DNA from: Planctomycetota bacterium
GTDB lineage: Bacteria > Planctomycetota > UBA11346
Length of the DNA stretch: 9,082 nt
Direction: 5' to 3'
Assembly (NCBI GenBank): GCA_947470885.1
Contig: CANIXE010000066.1
Location: 1-9,082, forward strand
Shown: one piece after another, positions 1 to 6,982 of the stretch
Layout: each line of letters starts with the position of its first letter
How positions within the stretch are numbered: position 1 is the stretch's first letter
Notes under the pieces: model-generated
Database searches by the model: none
What the model was told of the DNA's origin: nothing
What the model saw: only the letters and a program-made list of their open reading frames with translations
Made by a program: the position numbers and the translations under genes

Positions 1-907
1 CTCCAGCCCCCAGGCCAGTGAGCAGGGTGGGACCGGCAGCGCTGCTTTGGATGGCCACCCCGTTGGCATTCCGGCTGACCGCCGCCAGGGGATGGTCCAT
101 TGGGACCAGGGTGGGGGCCACGCGCAGTTCCAGGCCTTCGGGGCGGCTGCGGGCCACCGCCAGCAGCTTGATCTTGGCGCCCATGGTCCGGGCCGAGGCG
201 ATGTCCCGGGCGGAGAGATCTTGGATGCCTTCGACGTGGAGGGCGGCGAGGGGGATCCGACCATTGAAGGCGATCCGGGCGAGGATGGCCAGCTTGTGGG
301 CGGTGTCGGTGCCATCCACGTCCAGGGTGGGGTCAGCCTCGGCGTAGCCTAGGCGCTGGGCTTCCTTGAGGGCCTGGTCGTAGCCCCAGCCCTCGGCTTC
401 CATCATGGTCAAAATGAAGTTGCAGGTGCCGTTCAGGATCCCGCAGATGGCTTCGATCCGGTTGGCCACCAGGCCGTCCCGGAGGGCGGCGATCACCGGG
501 ATACCCCCGGCCACGGCGGCTTCGAAGGCGATGCCCACCCGATGCTGGGCGGCTTTGGCGAACAGGTCGTCGCCGTGGAGGGCGATCAGGGCCTTGTTGG
601 CGGTGACTACCTGTTTGCCGGCGGCGATGCAGGCCTCGGCCAGGGTTTTGGCTTCGGTGGTTCCACCCACGGCGTGGATGACGACCTGGATCTCGGGGTC
701 CCCGGTGATCAGAGCGATGTCAGTGCCAATCTTCACCCCGGGCAGGAGTTGGTCGCGGATTCGGCCCGGGCTGCGGGTGACCACGGCTTTGATGTGGAGG
801 TCCAGGCCAGTGCGCTCAGCGATGAGGGCCCGGTCCCGGGCGAGGATGTCCACCACCCCGCCACCCACAGTCCCCCAGCCGATCAGTCCAATTGCCGTGC
901 GTTGCAT
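1..907 (-). CDS. hom: Homoserine dehydrogenase (partial, C-terminus beyond left edge)
   Basis: NAD(P)-dependent oxidoreductase that reduces aspartate-4-semialdehyde to homoserine in the cytoplasm, on the pathway to threonine and methionine. I translated this reading frame by hand: 302 codons are present, against about 430 residues for the usual full protein, so the ACT-type or other C-terminal part is missing. The N-terminal Rossmann loop reads GLIGWGTVGGGV (residues 7-18). VTANKALIA (101-109) carries the conserved lysine, AVAGGIPVI (131-139) and GILNGTCNFIL (156-166) follow, and DVDGTDTAHKLAILA (196-210) is the family signature. LTGLGAG lies at the window edge. The ATG at 905-907 is chosen because the Rossmann strand starts five residues later and a GGAGG lies 4 nt upstream. 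It lies 72 nt downstream of ftsY on the same strand and may be read through from it. Identification is firm; the subtype of the C-terminal domain cannot be seen. Confidence 0.95.
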   Translation of the reverse strand, partial: MQRTAIGLIGWGTVGGGVVDILARDRALIAERTGLDLHIKAVVTRSPGRIRDQLLPGVKIGTDIALITGDPEIQVVIHAVGGTTEAKTLAEACIAAGKQVVTANKALIALHGDDLFAKAAQHRVGIAFEAAVAGGIPVIAALRDGLVANRIEAICGILNGTCNFILTMMEAEGWGYDQALKEAQRLGYAEADPTLDVDGTDTAHKLAILARIAFNGRIPLAALHVEGIQDLSARDIASARTMGAKIKLLAVARSRPEGLELRVAPTLVPMDHPLAAVSRNANGVAIQSSAAGPTLLTGLGAG

Positions 908-911
908 AGCG

Positions 912-916
912 CCTCC
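912..916 (-). promoter_or_regulatory. Shine-Dalgarno of hom
   Basis: A perfect GGAGG on the minus strand, 4 nt before the hom ATG. It is the strongest ribosome binding site in the window and it settles the hom start. The other minus-strand genes have weak or no such site, so hom may be translated independently of its upstream neighbours. Confidence 0.8.
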
Positions 917-979
917 AGGGCGGGCGATGCTCTGGACGCCCCTGGTGAAGGCAATCCGGTTGCCCGTCAGCGCACCATG

Positions 980-1909
980 TCAGCTGCCGAAGATCGCTTC
1001 GATGAAGGCGTCCGGGTCGAAGGGCTGGAGATCGTCCATGCCTTCACCGACGCCGATGTAGCGGACCGGCAGGCCAAGCTCCCTGCGGATGGTCAGGATC
1101 GCCCCGCCCTTGGCGGTGCCATCCAGCTTGGTCAGAACCAAGCCGGTGACGCCCATGCTGTCCTTGAAGGCCTTGGCCTGCTGCACCGCGTTTTGGCCGG
1201 CGGTGCCATCCAGGACCAGCAGCACATGGTGGGGTGCGGCGGGAATGCGCTTCTGGATCACCCGATTGAGCTTCTCCAGCTCGCGCATCAGGTGCTCTTT
1301 GTTGTGTAGGCGACCGGCGGTATCGATCAGCACGATGTCTGAGCCCCGGGCCTGGGCCGCGGCCACGGCATCGAAAGCCACCGCGGCGGCATCGCCCCCG
1401 GCCTGGCTCTTAATGATGTCCACGCCCACCCGTCCGGCCCAGATCGTCAGCTGTTCGATGGCGGCGGCCCGGTAGGTGTCACCGGCGGCGATCAGTACCT
1501 TCTTGCCCTGGTCCTTCCAGCGTTTCGCCAGCTTGGCGATGGTGGTGGTCTTGCCGGCGCCGTTGACGCCGACGATCAGAACCACGGTGGGACCCGGAGT
1601 GACCAGGGGCAAGTCGTCCTCGCCGGGGGACAGTTCGGTGCGCAGGCTGGCCTTGATCAATGTCAGCAGGGCGGCGCCGTCGGCGGCTTCACCCTGTTTG
1701 AACCGGGTTTGGATCTCGGCGAGAATCGCCTCGGTCTTGGTCACGCCGATGTCTGCGGCCAGGAGGGTCTCTTCCAGCTGATCGAGGAACGCCCGATCGA
1801 TGGTCCGTCCCTTGCCGATCAGGGTACGCAGGGCACCGCCGATCACCGCCCGGGTCTTGGCGAGCCCGTCAGCGACTTTGGCAAAGAACCGGCCAATGGC
1901 CTTGAACAC
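980..1909 (-). CDS. ftsY: Signal recognition particle receptor FtsY
   Basis: SRP receptor GTPase that docks the SRP-ribosome-nascent chain complex at the inner membrane and hands it to the Sec translocon. The protein has 309 residues: an N domain of helices (about 1-95), then the G domain. Visible motifs are the P-loop GVNGAGKT (114-121), DTYRAAA (144-150), DTAGR (196-200), TKLDGTAKGG (260-269) and the C-terminal GVGEGMDDLQPF (286-297). The last motif together with the short N-terminus separates FtsY from Ffh, which would carry a methionine-rich M domain. The acidic A domain of E. coli FtsY is absent, as in many bacteria; the amphipathic start MFKAIGRFFAKV probably provides membrane contact. 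The start is GTG, directly abutting the rsfS stop (TGAGTG), with a G-rich stretch (1915-1919) as a plausible ribosome binding site. This indicates translational coupling to rsfS. Confidence 0.97.
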   Translation of the reverse strand: MFKAIGRFFAKVADGLAKTRAVIGGALRTLIGKGRTIDRAFLDQLEETLLAADIGVTKTEAILAEIQTRFKQGEAADGAALLTLIKASLRTELSPGEDDLPLVTPGPTVVLIVGVNGAGKTTTIAKLAKRWKDQGKKVLIAAGDTYRAAAIEQLTIWAGRVGVDIIKSQAGGDAAAVAFDAVAAAQARGSDIVLIDTAGRLHNKEHLMRELEKLNRVIQKRIPAAPHHVLLVLDGTAGQNAVQQAKAFKDSMGVTGLVLTKLDGTAKGGAILTIRRELGLPVRYIGVGEGMDDLQPFDPDAFIEAIFGS

Positions 1910-2644
1910 TCAATCCCCCGAGGTCTTGCGCCGGATCGTGCGCTTGGGGGCGGCAGGGCTCTTGCCTTCGGCGGTCTTTGCACCGCGAGCCGCCGTGCTT
2001 TTCGCGCCGCGGGCTGGGGCGCGCCGGGGTGCAGCGTCATCGCCGTCGGCCCGGGGCTTGCGCGGCCGGGGTGCGGCGGAGCGGACATCCCCCGAGCGAC
2101 CAGCGGGCCGGCGGGTACGTTGGACTTCCGGGCGGGCGGCTTCGGCGGCGGCGACGGCAGCGGCATCCAGGGTGTTCTCGTCGGCGTCCACCTGCCTGGA
2201 GCGTTTCACTGCCGTGCGGCGCTTCGGGGCCTTGGGGGCGTCTTCAGCTTTGGGGGCCTTGTCCGGATCGCCCAGCTTCTTGGCTTCCTTTTCCCAGGCG
2301 ATTTCTCGGGCTAGGGGCCAGAGGGTGTCCAGTTCGTAATAGGCACGTTTTTCTTCGGACTGGGCATGAACGATCACGTCATAGCAGTCGATGAGCATCC
2401 AGCCGGATTCGCCTTCGACGGGCAGCCGGGGCACGTTGTGGCGCTTGCAGAAGTGCCAGACCTCCTCCACCAGGGCGTTGGTCAGGCGGTCGGAACCGGC
2501 GGACACCAGGACGACGTAATCGAAGGAGGCGTGCCCGGCGGGCAGTTGCAGCAGGCGGACCACGGAACCTCCCTTCTGGTCACAGAGGCGGGAACAATGG
2601 ATCGCGAGGTCGCGGGCGGAGAAAGTCGACATGTGGCGGGGCAT
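1910..2644 (-). CDS. rsfS: Ribosome silencing factor RsfS (Iojap family) with long basic C-terminal tail
   Basis: RsfS binds uL14 on the 50S subunit and blocks subunit joining when nutrients are low. With the chosen start the protein has 244 residues; typical RsfS has about 105-130. Residues 8-113 are the Iojap domain: SARDLAIHCSRL, FDYVVLVSAGSDRL (41-54), VEGESGWMLIDCYDVIVHA (76-94) and the closing EEKRAYYELDTLWPLA. Residues from about 118 to 244 are a low-complexity Ala/Pro/Lys/Arg tail with an Ala-rich stretch (160-170), ending RTIRRKTSGD. The frame is open up to 2746, but the ATG at 2642-2644 is preferred because it begins 1 nt after the TAG of the DHH gene. The ATG at 2630-2632 (MSTFSARDLA) is an equally reasonable alternative; neither has a clear Shine-Dalgarno. 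The stop abuts the ftsY GTG. The domain is certain; the tail's role is unknown. Confidence 0.93.
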   Translation of the reverse strand: MPRHMSTFSARDLAIHCSRLCDQKGGSVVRLLQLPAGHASFDYVVLVSAGSDRLTNALVEEVWHFCKRHNVPRLPVEGESGWMLIDCYDVIVHAQSEEKRAYYELDTLWPLAREIAWEKEAKKLGDPDKAPKAEDAPKAPKRRTAVKRSRQVDADENTLDAAAVAAAEAARPEVQRTRRPAGRSGDVRSAAPRPRKPRADGDDAAPRRAPARGAKSTAARGAKTAEGKSPAAPKRTIRRKTSGD

Positions 2645-2645
2645 G

Positions 2646-3518
2646 CTAGGACGGGTTGGCAGGGGACAAGCTGGGTGGGACCAGGGGCGTCGGCGACAAA
2701 AAACAGCCGCTGGTGGGATGTCCGCCGCCGCCGTTGCGGGCAGCAATTGCCCCGCAATCCACCGGCGCGCCGCCGGCGATCACGCCTTCCCTGGAGCGCA
2801 GGCTGTGGACCCAGTGGGTGGTGCCGCTTTTGCGGTAGTACATCACCGCCACGTCGTAACCCAGGCCGCCCTCCGCCAGGGGACGGCAGATGTGTTCGCC
2901 CAGTTCGTTCTGATCCTGGGTGGTGGGCACCGCCAGGGCGGTCATCCCCGGGATCCCGAAGGCGTCCCGGATCGCCACCCCGGTGCGGGCGGCGGCTTCG
3001 ATCCGTAATTGCCGGGCGGCAAGGATTGGCCGGCCCCGTTCCGCCATCGCCACGAGATCGGCCTCCAACAGGCCCTGGAATTTGCTGTTGGCGAAGGTTT
3101 CCGCCAGGCCGGCGCAGACCGCCCGGCTGTCCGGCAGGCGCCATTGCCACAGGTCTTTGTCCCGGATGTAGGCCACCACCGGCGGTTCCGGCTCCCCGGG
3201 GAACAGGGTCCGCCAGGTCAGGCTGGTGCCGCATTCGCGGGTATCGAACACGCCCCAGCCCAGGGACTTCCAGATGTCCTCCTGGCTGCCGTGGTGGTCA
3301 ATCCAGACCAGGGAGTTGGCCTGGGCCTTGAGCCGGCGCATGCCCTCCAGGGAATAGCCGAAATCCACCAGGTAGACGTCCCGGCCTTCGACGGTGGGGG
3401 GCGGGGCGCCGTACTGAACGGGCAGAAATTCCATGTTCGGGAAGCGCCGGGCGACGACCGCGGCGGCGCCGCTGCCGTCGAGGCAGTTTTTATGGAAGAG
3501 GCAGAGGGGGCGTGGCAC
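2646..3518 (-). CDS. DHH-family phosphoesterase with DHHA1-type C-terminus
   Basis: Predicted metal-dependent phosphoesterase of the DHH superfamily, which includes RecJ, oligoribonucleases and cyclic dinucleotide or pAp phosphatases. The protein has 290 residues. Metal-binding motifs are in order: HKNCLDGSGAA (9-19, with H9 and D14), VDFGYS (51-56, with D52), the signature IDHH (73-76) and RDKDLW (119-124). Near the C-terminus RNGGGGHPTSGC (261-272) is the glycine-rich DHHA1 substrate-binding loop. The HxNCxDG opening and single-domain pair resemble the stand-alone phosphohydrolase group (COG2404-like) more than RecJ, which is about twice as long. The substrate cannot be read from sequence; short RNA or dinucleotides are possible. 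The start is GTG with no clear Shine-Dalgarno; the first metal ligand lies at residue 9, so a later start is impossible. First gene of the minus-strand cluster, ending 1 nt before rsfS. Confidence 0.9.
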   Translation of the reverse strand: MPRPLCLFHKNCLDGSGAAAVVARRFPNMEFLPVQYGAPPPTVEGRDVYLVDFGYSLEGMRRLKAQANSLVWIDHHGSQEDIWKSLGWGVFDTRECGTSLTWRTLFPGEPEPPVVAYIRDKDLWQWRLPDSRAVCAGLAETFANSKFQGLLEADLVAMAERGRPILAARQLRIEAAARTGVAIRDAFGIPGMTALAVPTTQDQNELGEHICRPLAEGGLGYDVAVMYYRKSGTTHWVHSLRSREGVIAGGAPVDCGAIAARNGGGGHPTSGCFLSPTPLVPPSLSPANPS

Positions 3519-3571
3519 CCCGACATGGGAATGCCGGTCGGCGGATGCGCAATCCCCCGGTCGTTTTTAAC

Positions 3572-3611
3572 GTCCGGTTGTCCGGTCATCCGGTCGTCCG
3601 GACTACCGGAT
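3572..3611 (+). repeat. Five-copy degenerate 8-bp tandem repeat containing a 24-bp imperfect palindrome
   Basis: Five consecutive 8-mers in the divergent spacer between the DHH gene and bamA: GTCCGGTT, GTCCGGTC, ATCCGGTC, GTCCGGAC, TACCGGAT. The core CCGG recurs exactly every 8 bp. The last three units also form a palindrome (3588-3611): ATCCGGT pairs with ACCGGAT around the self-complementary GTCCGGAC, with a single mismatched pair. The 13-mer TCCGGTCGTCCGG (3589-3601) recurs inverted at 8671-8683. It could be an operator array, an extragenic palindromic element, or simply unstable simple-sequence DNA. Confidence 0.8.
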
Positions 3612-3624
3612 GATAGAAGGGACA

Positions 3625-3651
3625 GCCGGACGGCCGAAAGGCCGATCCGGC
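3625..3651 (+). promoter_or_regulatory. GAAA-tetraloop hairpin in the bamA leader
   Basis: An 11-bp stem capped by a GAAA tetraloop: GCCGGA (3625-3630) pairs with TCCGGC (3646-3651), CGGCC (3631-3635) pairs with GGCCG (3640-3644), and A3645 is a single bulge. It ends 37 nt before the preferred bamA start. There is no T-run after it, so it does not look like an intrinsic terminator. It may stabilise or modulate the bamA mRNA leader if transcription starts upstream of it. The structure is read directly; the role is inference. Confidence 0.5.
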
Positions 3652-3672
3652 ATTGTGCCCGGCCCATTCCCT

Positions 3673-3677
3673 GGGAG
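3673..3677 (+). promoter_or_regulatory. Possible Shine-Dalgarno of bamA
   Basis: GGGAG, 11 nt before the GTG at 3689. The spacing is longer than ideal, but this site supports the GTG start over the in-frame TTG at 3653, which lies inside no clear ribosome-binding context. Confidence 0.4.
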
Positions 3678-3688
3678 CATCCCGCCCC

Positions 3689-6244
3689 GTGCGCCGCGCT
3701 TTACCCCTCCTTATGACCCTCGGCATGCTTGGCGCTGCCGAGCCGATCCTCGAAGTCAGCGCTGTCGAGGTTATCGGCGCCAACCACGTCCATCCCGACC
3801 GGGTGCGTTTCATCCTGGGCACCCGGGCCGGCAAGTCCTATGCTCAAAGTCAATTGGAGCAGTCCGTTCAGGATGATGTGAAGGCCATTGAAAAAATGGG
3901 GCCATTCACGAGGACGAGCTGTGAAAAGGTCATCGCCGACGACGGTCGGTCGGTGAAAATCGTCTATCGCTTCCAGGAGCTGCCGTACATCACCAGCGTC
4001 CGTTGGGAAACCAACGACAAGGTGGTGAAGCGGGAAGGGAAGTGGTTCCCCGCGGACGACAAGACCCCCGGGGCGATCTTCGAGAGCCTGGGCTACTTCG
4101 ACGAAGAAAAGCTGCGCAAGATTGTCGAGACCAAGCCGGGGACCTACCTGAATCCCCTGTTGGTTGAAAATGACCGCCGGGCCGTGGAGCGTAAACTCCA
4201 AGATGACGGCCACCGCTGGGCCCGGGTCGCGGTGGAAACCACCGAGGTGGATGGCGGCATCGCCCTGATCTACCGGATCAACGTCGGCCAGGAAATCCTG
4301 GTCGGCCAGGTTGTGGTGGAAGGTCTTCCTGACGGGGTGAGCTGGCGTACGTTTGAGTCCGGCAGCGCGTATCTCCCCTCAGGCCTGTTGAACGGGGTGG
4401 GCAAACCCTACCAACCGGATCTGGTCCAGTTGGATGAACAGGCCGTGGTCCGAGCTCTCCAGGATCTGGGTTGGTTGGATGCGAAGCTCATTGCCAGCCG
4501 GCGGGAAATCTTTGATTATGTACGCCCTCTGGAGGAACGTCGGCGCCACGGCCCCGACATCGCTCCTGATGGTGAATACAACGACCGGGTGGTGCTGATC
4601 TACACCGTGGATCCCGGCATCCGCTATCGCCTCGGCAGCGTCGCCTTCGTCGGCAATGCCTCCGCCAGCCAGGAACAGCTGCGGGAAGCCTTCGCCATGG
4701 CCGAGGGCGATTGGTATCGCAAGTTGGACCTGTACGGCGATCCCCGGGAAGAACGCAAAGGCCGTAATCGGGACAAGACCCTGGGAGCCATCGAGCGCAG
4801 TCGTCGGGTCATCAGCAACCAGGGCCACGCCCGTTGCCGGATGGATACGGACCGGCGGCTGGACACCGAAAAGCATATTGTCCATCTGACCCTTCATGTG
4901 GATGAGGGTGGAATCTACGACATCGGTCGGGTCGACATCCACGGCAACCGCAAGACCCGGGACGCCATCGTCCGCCGGGGCATGTCCCTGAATCCCGGCG
5001 ACCGCTGGAACGATGACGAATTGGACGATTCCAAGCGCCAAATCGAGCGCACCGGCATTTTCTCCGGGCGCAACGTCCAGCCCCGACCCCTGAAGATCAC
5101 CCCCAAGTTTCCCGAGGACCGCGGCGAGGATCGCCCCGGAGAGGTGGATCTGGTGGTGGATGTCGATGAAAAGGCTACGGGCAGCCTGAAGTTTGAATTG
5201 GGTTTTTCTTCCGCATCCGGCGTTTTCGGCAGCATCGGCTACGCCGAACATAACTTCGACTTGTTCAATCTCATCGCCGGCCGGTCCTATCGGGGCGGCA
5301 ATCAAGACCTGTCCCTCGACATCTTCGTCGATCAGAACCGGAAATCGATCTCGTCGACGTGGTCGAATCCCCACGTCTACGACGGCCCCTATGCCCTGTC
5401 GGTCACCGGTTACCGCCAGGACAATTACCCCTTTGAGTGGCGCGAGCTGCGCCTTGGGGGCAATGTCAGCGCCGCTCGGAATTTCTTCCGCAATGACCTC
5501 CAGATCGGGCTGACCTATGGCTACACCGACATGGAAGTCACCGAGCGGCGGGTGAATTCCATCGGCCAGTCCATGGCCGCGGACGACGTCAAAGAAGGTC
5601 CGTATTTCTGGAACAGCACCGGCCTGTACCAGACCTACGACCGGCTGAACGACCGATTGATGCCCACCAGCGGCTATCTACTGCGGTCCAACCAGACGAT
5701 GAACGGTAACCTGCTGCCGGCGACCAGGCCCTGGGCGGAATACATCGTCAAGGGCGACGGCTACATCCCGCTCCATGAAACCGACGACGGTGGTGTAACC
5801 TTCATTCGCACGAGTGGGCGGATGAAATTCCTCCAGCCGCTTGATGGCGAGGAGTTGGCACCGTTCTTCGCTCGCTACCGTGGCGGTGGCGATAGCCCGA
5901 ATCACCGTGGCTTCAATTACGGCAAGCTGACTCCTCGGGTGGTCAACCGCGACGGCATCGAAGTGCCCCAGGGTGGCATGCGCGACCTGCTGTTCACCGC
6001 CGAGGCGTCATTCCCGGTGATGGGCATTAACGAGGGCATTCGGGTGGTCACCTTTGTCGACCACGGTGCGGTCTACGGTCCCCAGGATCCCATCACGATT
6101 GGTTCGATGCGCACGGCGGCGGGGTTCGGCCTGCGTTTCCCCATCGCCCTGCCCATTTCCTTGGATTTCGCCTGGCTGCTGGATGCCCAGGCCGGCGAGG
6201 ACACTGCCATCATCCACTTTGGCCTGGGCCAAACCCAGTTCTGA
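3689..6244 (+). CDS. bamA: Outer membrane protein assembly factor BamA (Omp85 family)
   Basis: Central component of the machinery that folds beta-barrel proteins into the outer membrane. From the GTG at 3689 the protein has 851 residues, close to the usual 790-850. Residues 1-17 form a clean signal peptide (VRRALPLLMTLGMLGAA, then EP). Five POTRA-like repeats follow, with characteristic first strands at ILEVSAVEVIG (about 20), YITSVRWE (100), ILVGQVVVEG (203), YRLGSVAFVGN (313) and YDIGRVDIHGN (410), the last two being the most canonical. The barrel starts near 494; HRGF at 739-742 corresponds to the conserved L6 RGF/Y loop. The C-terminus HFGLGQTQF ends in phenylalanine, as expected of a barrel beta-signal. 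The frame is open to a TTG at 3653, but that would add 12 residues before the signal peptide. There is no ompH, lpxD or rseP beside it, unlike proteobacterial bamA. Its stop is 10 nt from the convergent yidD stop. Confidence 0.95.
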   Translation: MRRALPLLMTLGMLGAAEPILEVSAVEVIGANHVHPDRVRFILGTRAGKSYAQSQLEQSVQDDVKAIEKMGPFTRTSCEKVIADDGRSVKIVYRFQELPYITSVRWETNDKVVKREGKWFPADDKTPGAIFESLGYFDEEKLRKIVETKPGTYLNPLLVENDRRAVERKLQDDGHRWARVAVETTEVDGGIALIYRINVGQEILVGQVVVEGLPDGVSWRTFESGSAYLPSGLLNGVGKPYQPDLVQLDEQAVVRALQDLGWLDAKLIASRREIFDYVRPLEERRRHGPDIAPDGEYNDRVVLIYTVDPGIRYRLGSVAFVGNASASQEQLREAFAMAEGDWYRKLDLYGDPREERKGRNRDKTLGAIERSRRVISNQGHARCRMDTDRRLDTEKHIVHLTLHVDEGGIYDIGRVDIHGNRKTRDAIVRRGMSLNPGDRWNDDELDDSKRQIERTGIFSGRNVQPRPLKITPKFPEDRGEDRPGEVDLVVDVDEKATGSLKFELGFSSASGVFGSIGYAEHNFDLFNLIAGRSYRGGNQDLSLDIFVDQNRKSISSTWSNPHVYDGPYALSVTGYRQDNYPFEWRELRLGGNVSAARNFFRNDLQIGLTYGYTDMEVTERRVNSIGQSMAADDVKEGPYFWNSTGLYQTYDRLNDRLMPTSGYLLRSNQTMNGNLLPATRPWAEYIVKGDGYIPLHETDDGGVTFIRTSGRMKFLQPLDGEELAPFFARYRGGGDSPNHRGFNYGKLTPRVVNRDGIEVPQGGMRDLLFTAEASFPVMGINEGIRVVTFVDHGAVYGPQDPITIGSMRTAAGFGLRFPIALPISLDFAWLLDAQAGEDTAIIHFGLGQTQF

Positions 6245-6254
6245 ATTTGGGCGG

Positions 6255-6482
6255 TTAGATTTGGTGTTTCGGCGGCACCGGGTCGTACCCGTGGCCACCC
6301 CAGGGATGGCAACGGCAGATGCGCCGGGCCGCCAGCCAGGACCCCTTCACCGCGCCATGGGTTTCCAGGGCCTCCACTGCGTACACAGAGCAGGTCGGCA
6401 GGAACCGGCAGGCCTGGGGCAGCAGGGGGGACAGCCAACGCTTGTAGGCGCGGATGGGGATGACCAGCAGGCGGGCGATCAT
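6255..6482 (-). CDS. yidD: Membrane protein insertion efficiency factor YidD
   Basis: Small protein that supports YidC-dependent insertion of inner-membrane proteins and acts at the inner face of that membrane. It has 75 residues, the usual length. An amphipathic N-terminus (MIARLLVIPIRAYKRWLSPL) is followed by the family signature ACRFLPTCSVYAVEAL (24-39) and the cysteine-containing RICRCHPWGGHGYDPVP (54-70). Its ATG overlaps the rnpA stop by 4 nt (ATGA), so the two are translationally coupled. This rnpA-yidD order is conserved across bacteria, where yidC usually follows; here the next gene downstream is instead the convergent bamA, 10 nt away, so yidC must lie elsewhere. Confidence 0.96.
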   Translation of the reverse strand: MIARLLVIPIRAYKRWLSPLLPQACRFLPTCSVYAVEALETHGAVKGSWLAARRICRCHPWGGHGYDPVPPKHQI

Positions 6483-6952
6483 TTCCGCCGGCCGCCCCGG
6501 CTGCCGGGGGTGGCGGTGGCCGTCAGGGCCTTGAGGGTCAAGGCCTGGAGGTCCCCGGCGAACCGCCGGTGGTCCTCCACGGAATCTCCGGGTTCGCCCC
6601 GGAGGAGAATCACCAGGTCGTAGCCTTCCAGGGCCGCTGGGCGGCTAGTGCGGAACCATTCCCGGACCCAGCGTTTGATCCGGTGCCGGGCGACGGCGGT
6701 CTTCACCACCTTGGCCGGGACCATGATCCCGACCCGGGCCGGGCGGCCCTTTCGGGGGGTGACCAGGGCCACGATGTGGCGGCCGGCGGCCTTCTGCTGG
6801 CGGTGGAAGGCCCGGCCGTAGTCCCGGTTGCTGTGGAGCCGGCGTTCCGGTCCGAAACGGCAGTCCCGGGGTGGCTCTGGCGGATTGCCGGCGGGCGGGA
6901 CGGGGCCCTGCGCGCTTGGTTCGGGGTTGTTGTGTCGGCGTTCCACCCGCAT
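6479..6952 (-). CDS. rnpA: Ribonuclease P protein component
   Basis: Basic protein subunit of RNase P, which assists the catalytic RNA in removing 5' leaders from pre-tRNA. It has 157 residues, against about 110-125 for most homologues. The conserved fold begins around residue 32 (RFGPERRLHSNRDYGRAF), continues through VALVTPRKGRPARVGIMVPAKVV (61-83) and includes the RNR-type helix AVARHRIKRWVREWFR (86-101), where the usual RNR reads RHR, as in some other lineages. The strand YDLVILLRG follows. The extra length is a Pro-rich, probably disordered N-terminus (residues 1-30) and a short Gly/Arg tail. No in-frame ATG exists closer to the domain; GTG at codon 3 is the only nearby alternative. No rpmH precedes it: the upstream DNA is taken by the divergent FHA gene. 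It overlaps yidD by 4 nt. Confidence 0.93.
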   Translation of the reverse strand: MRVERRHNNPEPSAQGPVPPAGNPPEPPRDCRFGPERRLHSNRDYGRAFHRQQKAAGRHIVALVTPRKGRPARVGIMVPAKVVKTAVARHRIKRWVREWFRTSRPAALEGYDLVILLRGEPGDSVEDHRRFAGDLQALTLKALTATATPGSRGGRRK

Positions 6953-6982
6953 ACCACTACCGGCGGTTTCCTCTTACGCCAC

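Noticed and set aside
950..964. GGCAA/TTGCC stem between ftsY and hom, considered as a terminator
   Set aside because: Only 5 bp with no T-run on either strand; likely by chance in GC-rich DNA.
542..1309. Long plus-strand frames over 18-1309
   Set aside because: They overlap homoserine dehydrogenase and FtsY on the minus strand, whose motifs are unambiguous; the plus-strand products match nothing I recognise.
2645..2746. Longer N-terminus of RsfS (open frame up to 2746)
   Set aside because: The extra 34 residues overlap the DHH coding sequence, have no homology to RsfS and are out of keeping with the tight gene junction.
2366..3331. 321-codon plus-strand frame and other frames over the DHH gene
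   Set aside because: Arg/Pro/Gly-rich shadow translation opposite the DHH and DHHA1 motifs.
3561..3570. TTTTTAA run considered as a -10 element for the DHH operon or a terminator tail
   Set aside because: No -35 partner at the right spacing on the minus strand, and no stable stem directly before it on either strand.
4379..5374. 331-codon open frame antisense to bamA
   Set aside because: It lies entirely inside the convincing BamA frame, has no recognisable domain or ribosome binding site, and such long antisense frames are common in GC-rich coding DNA.
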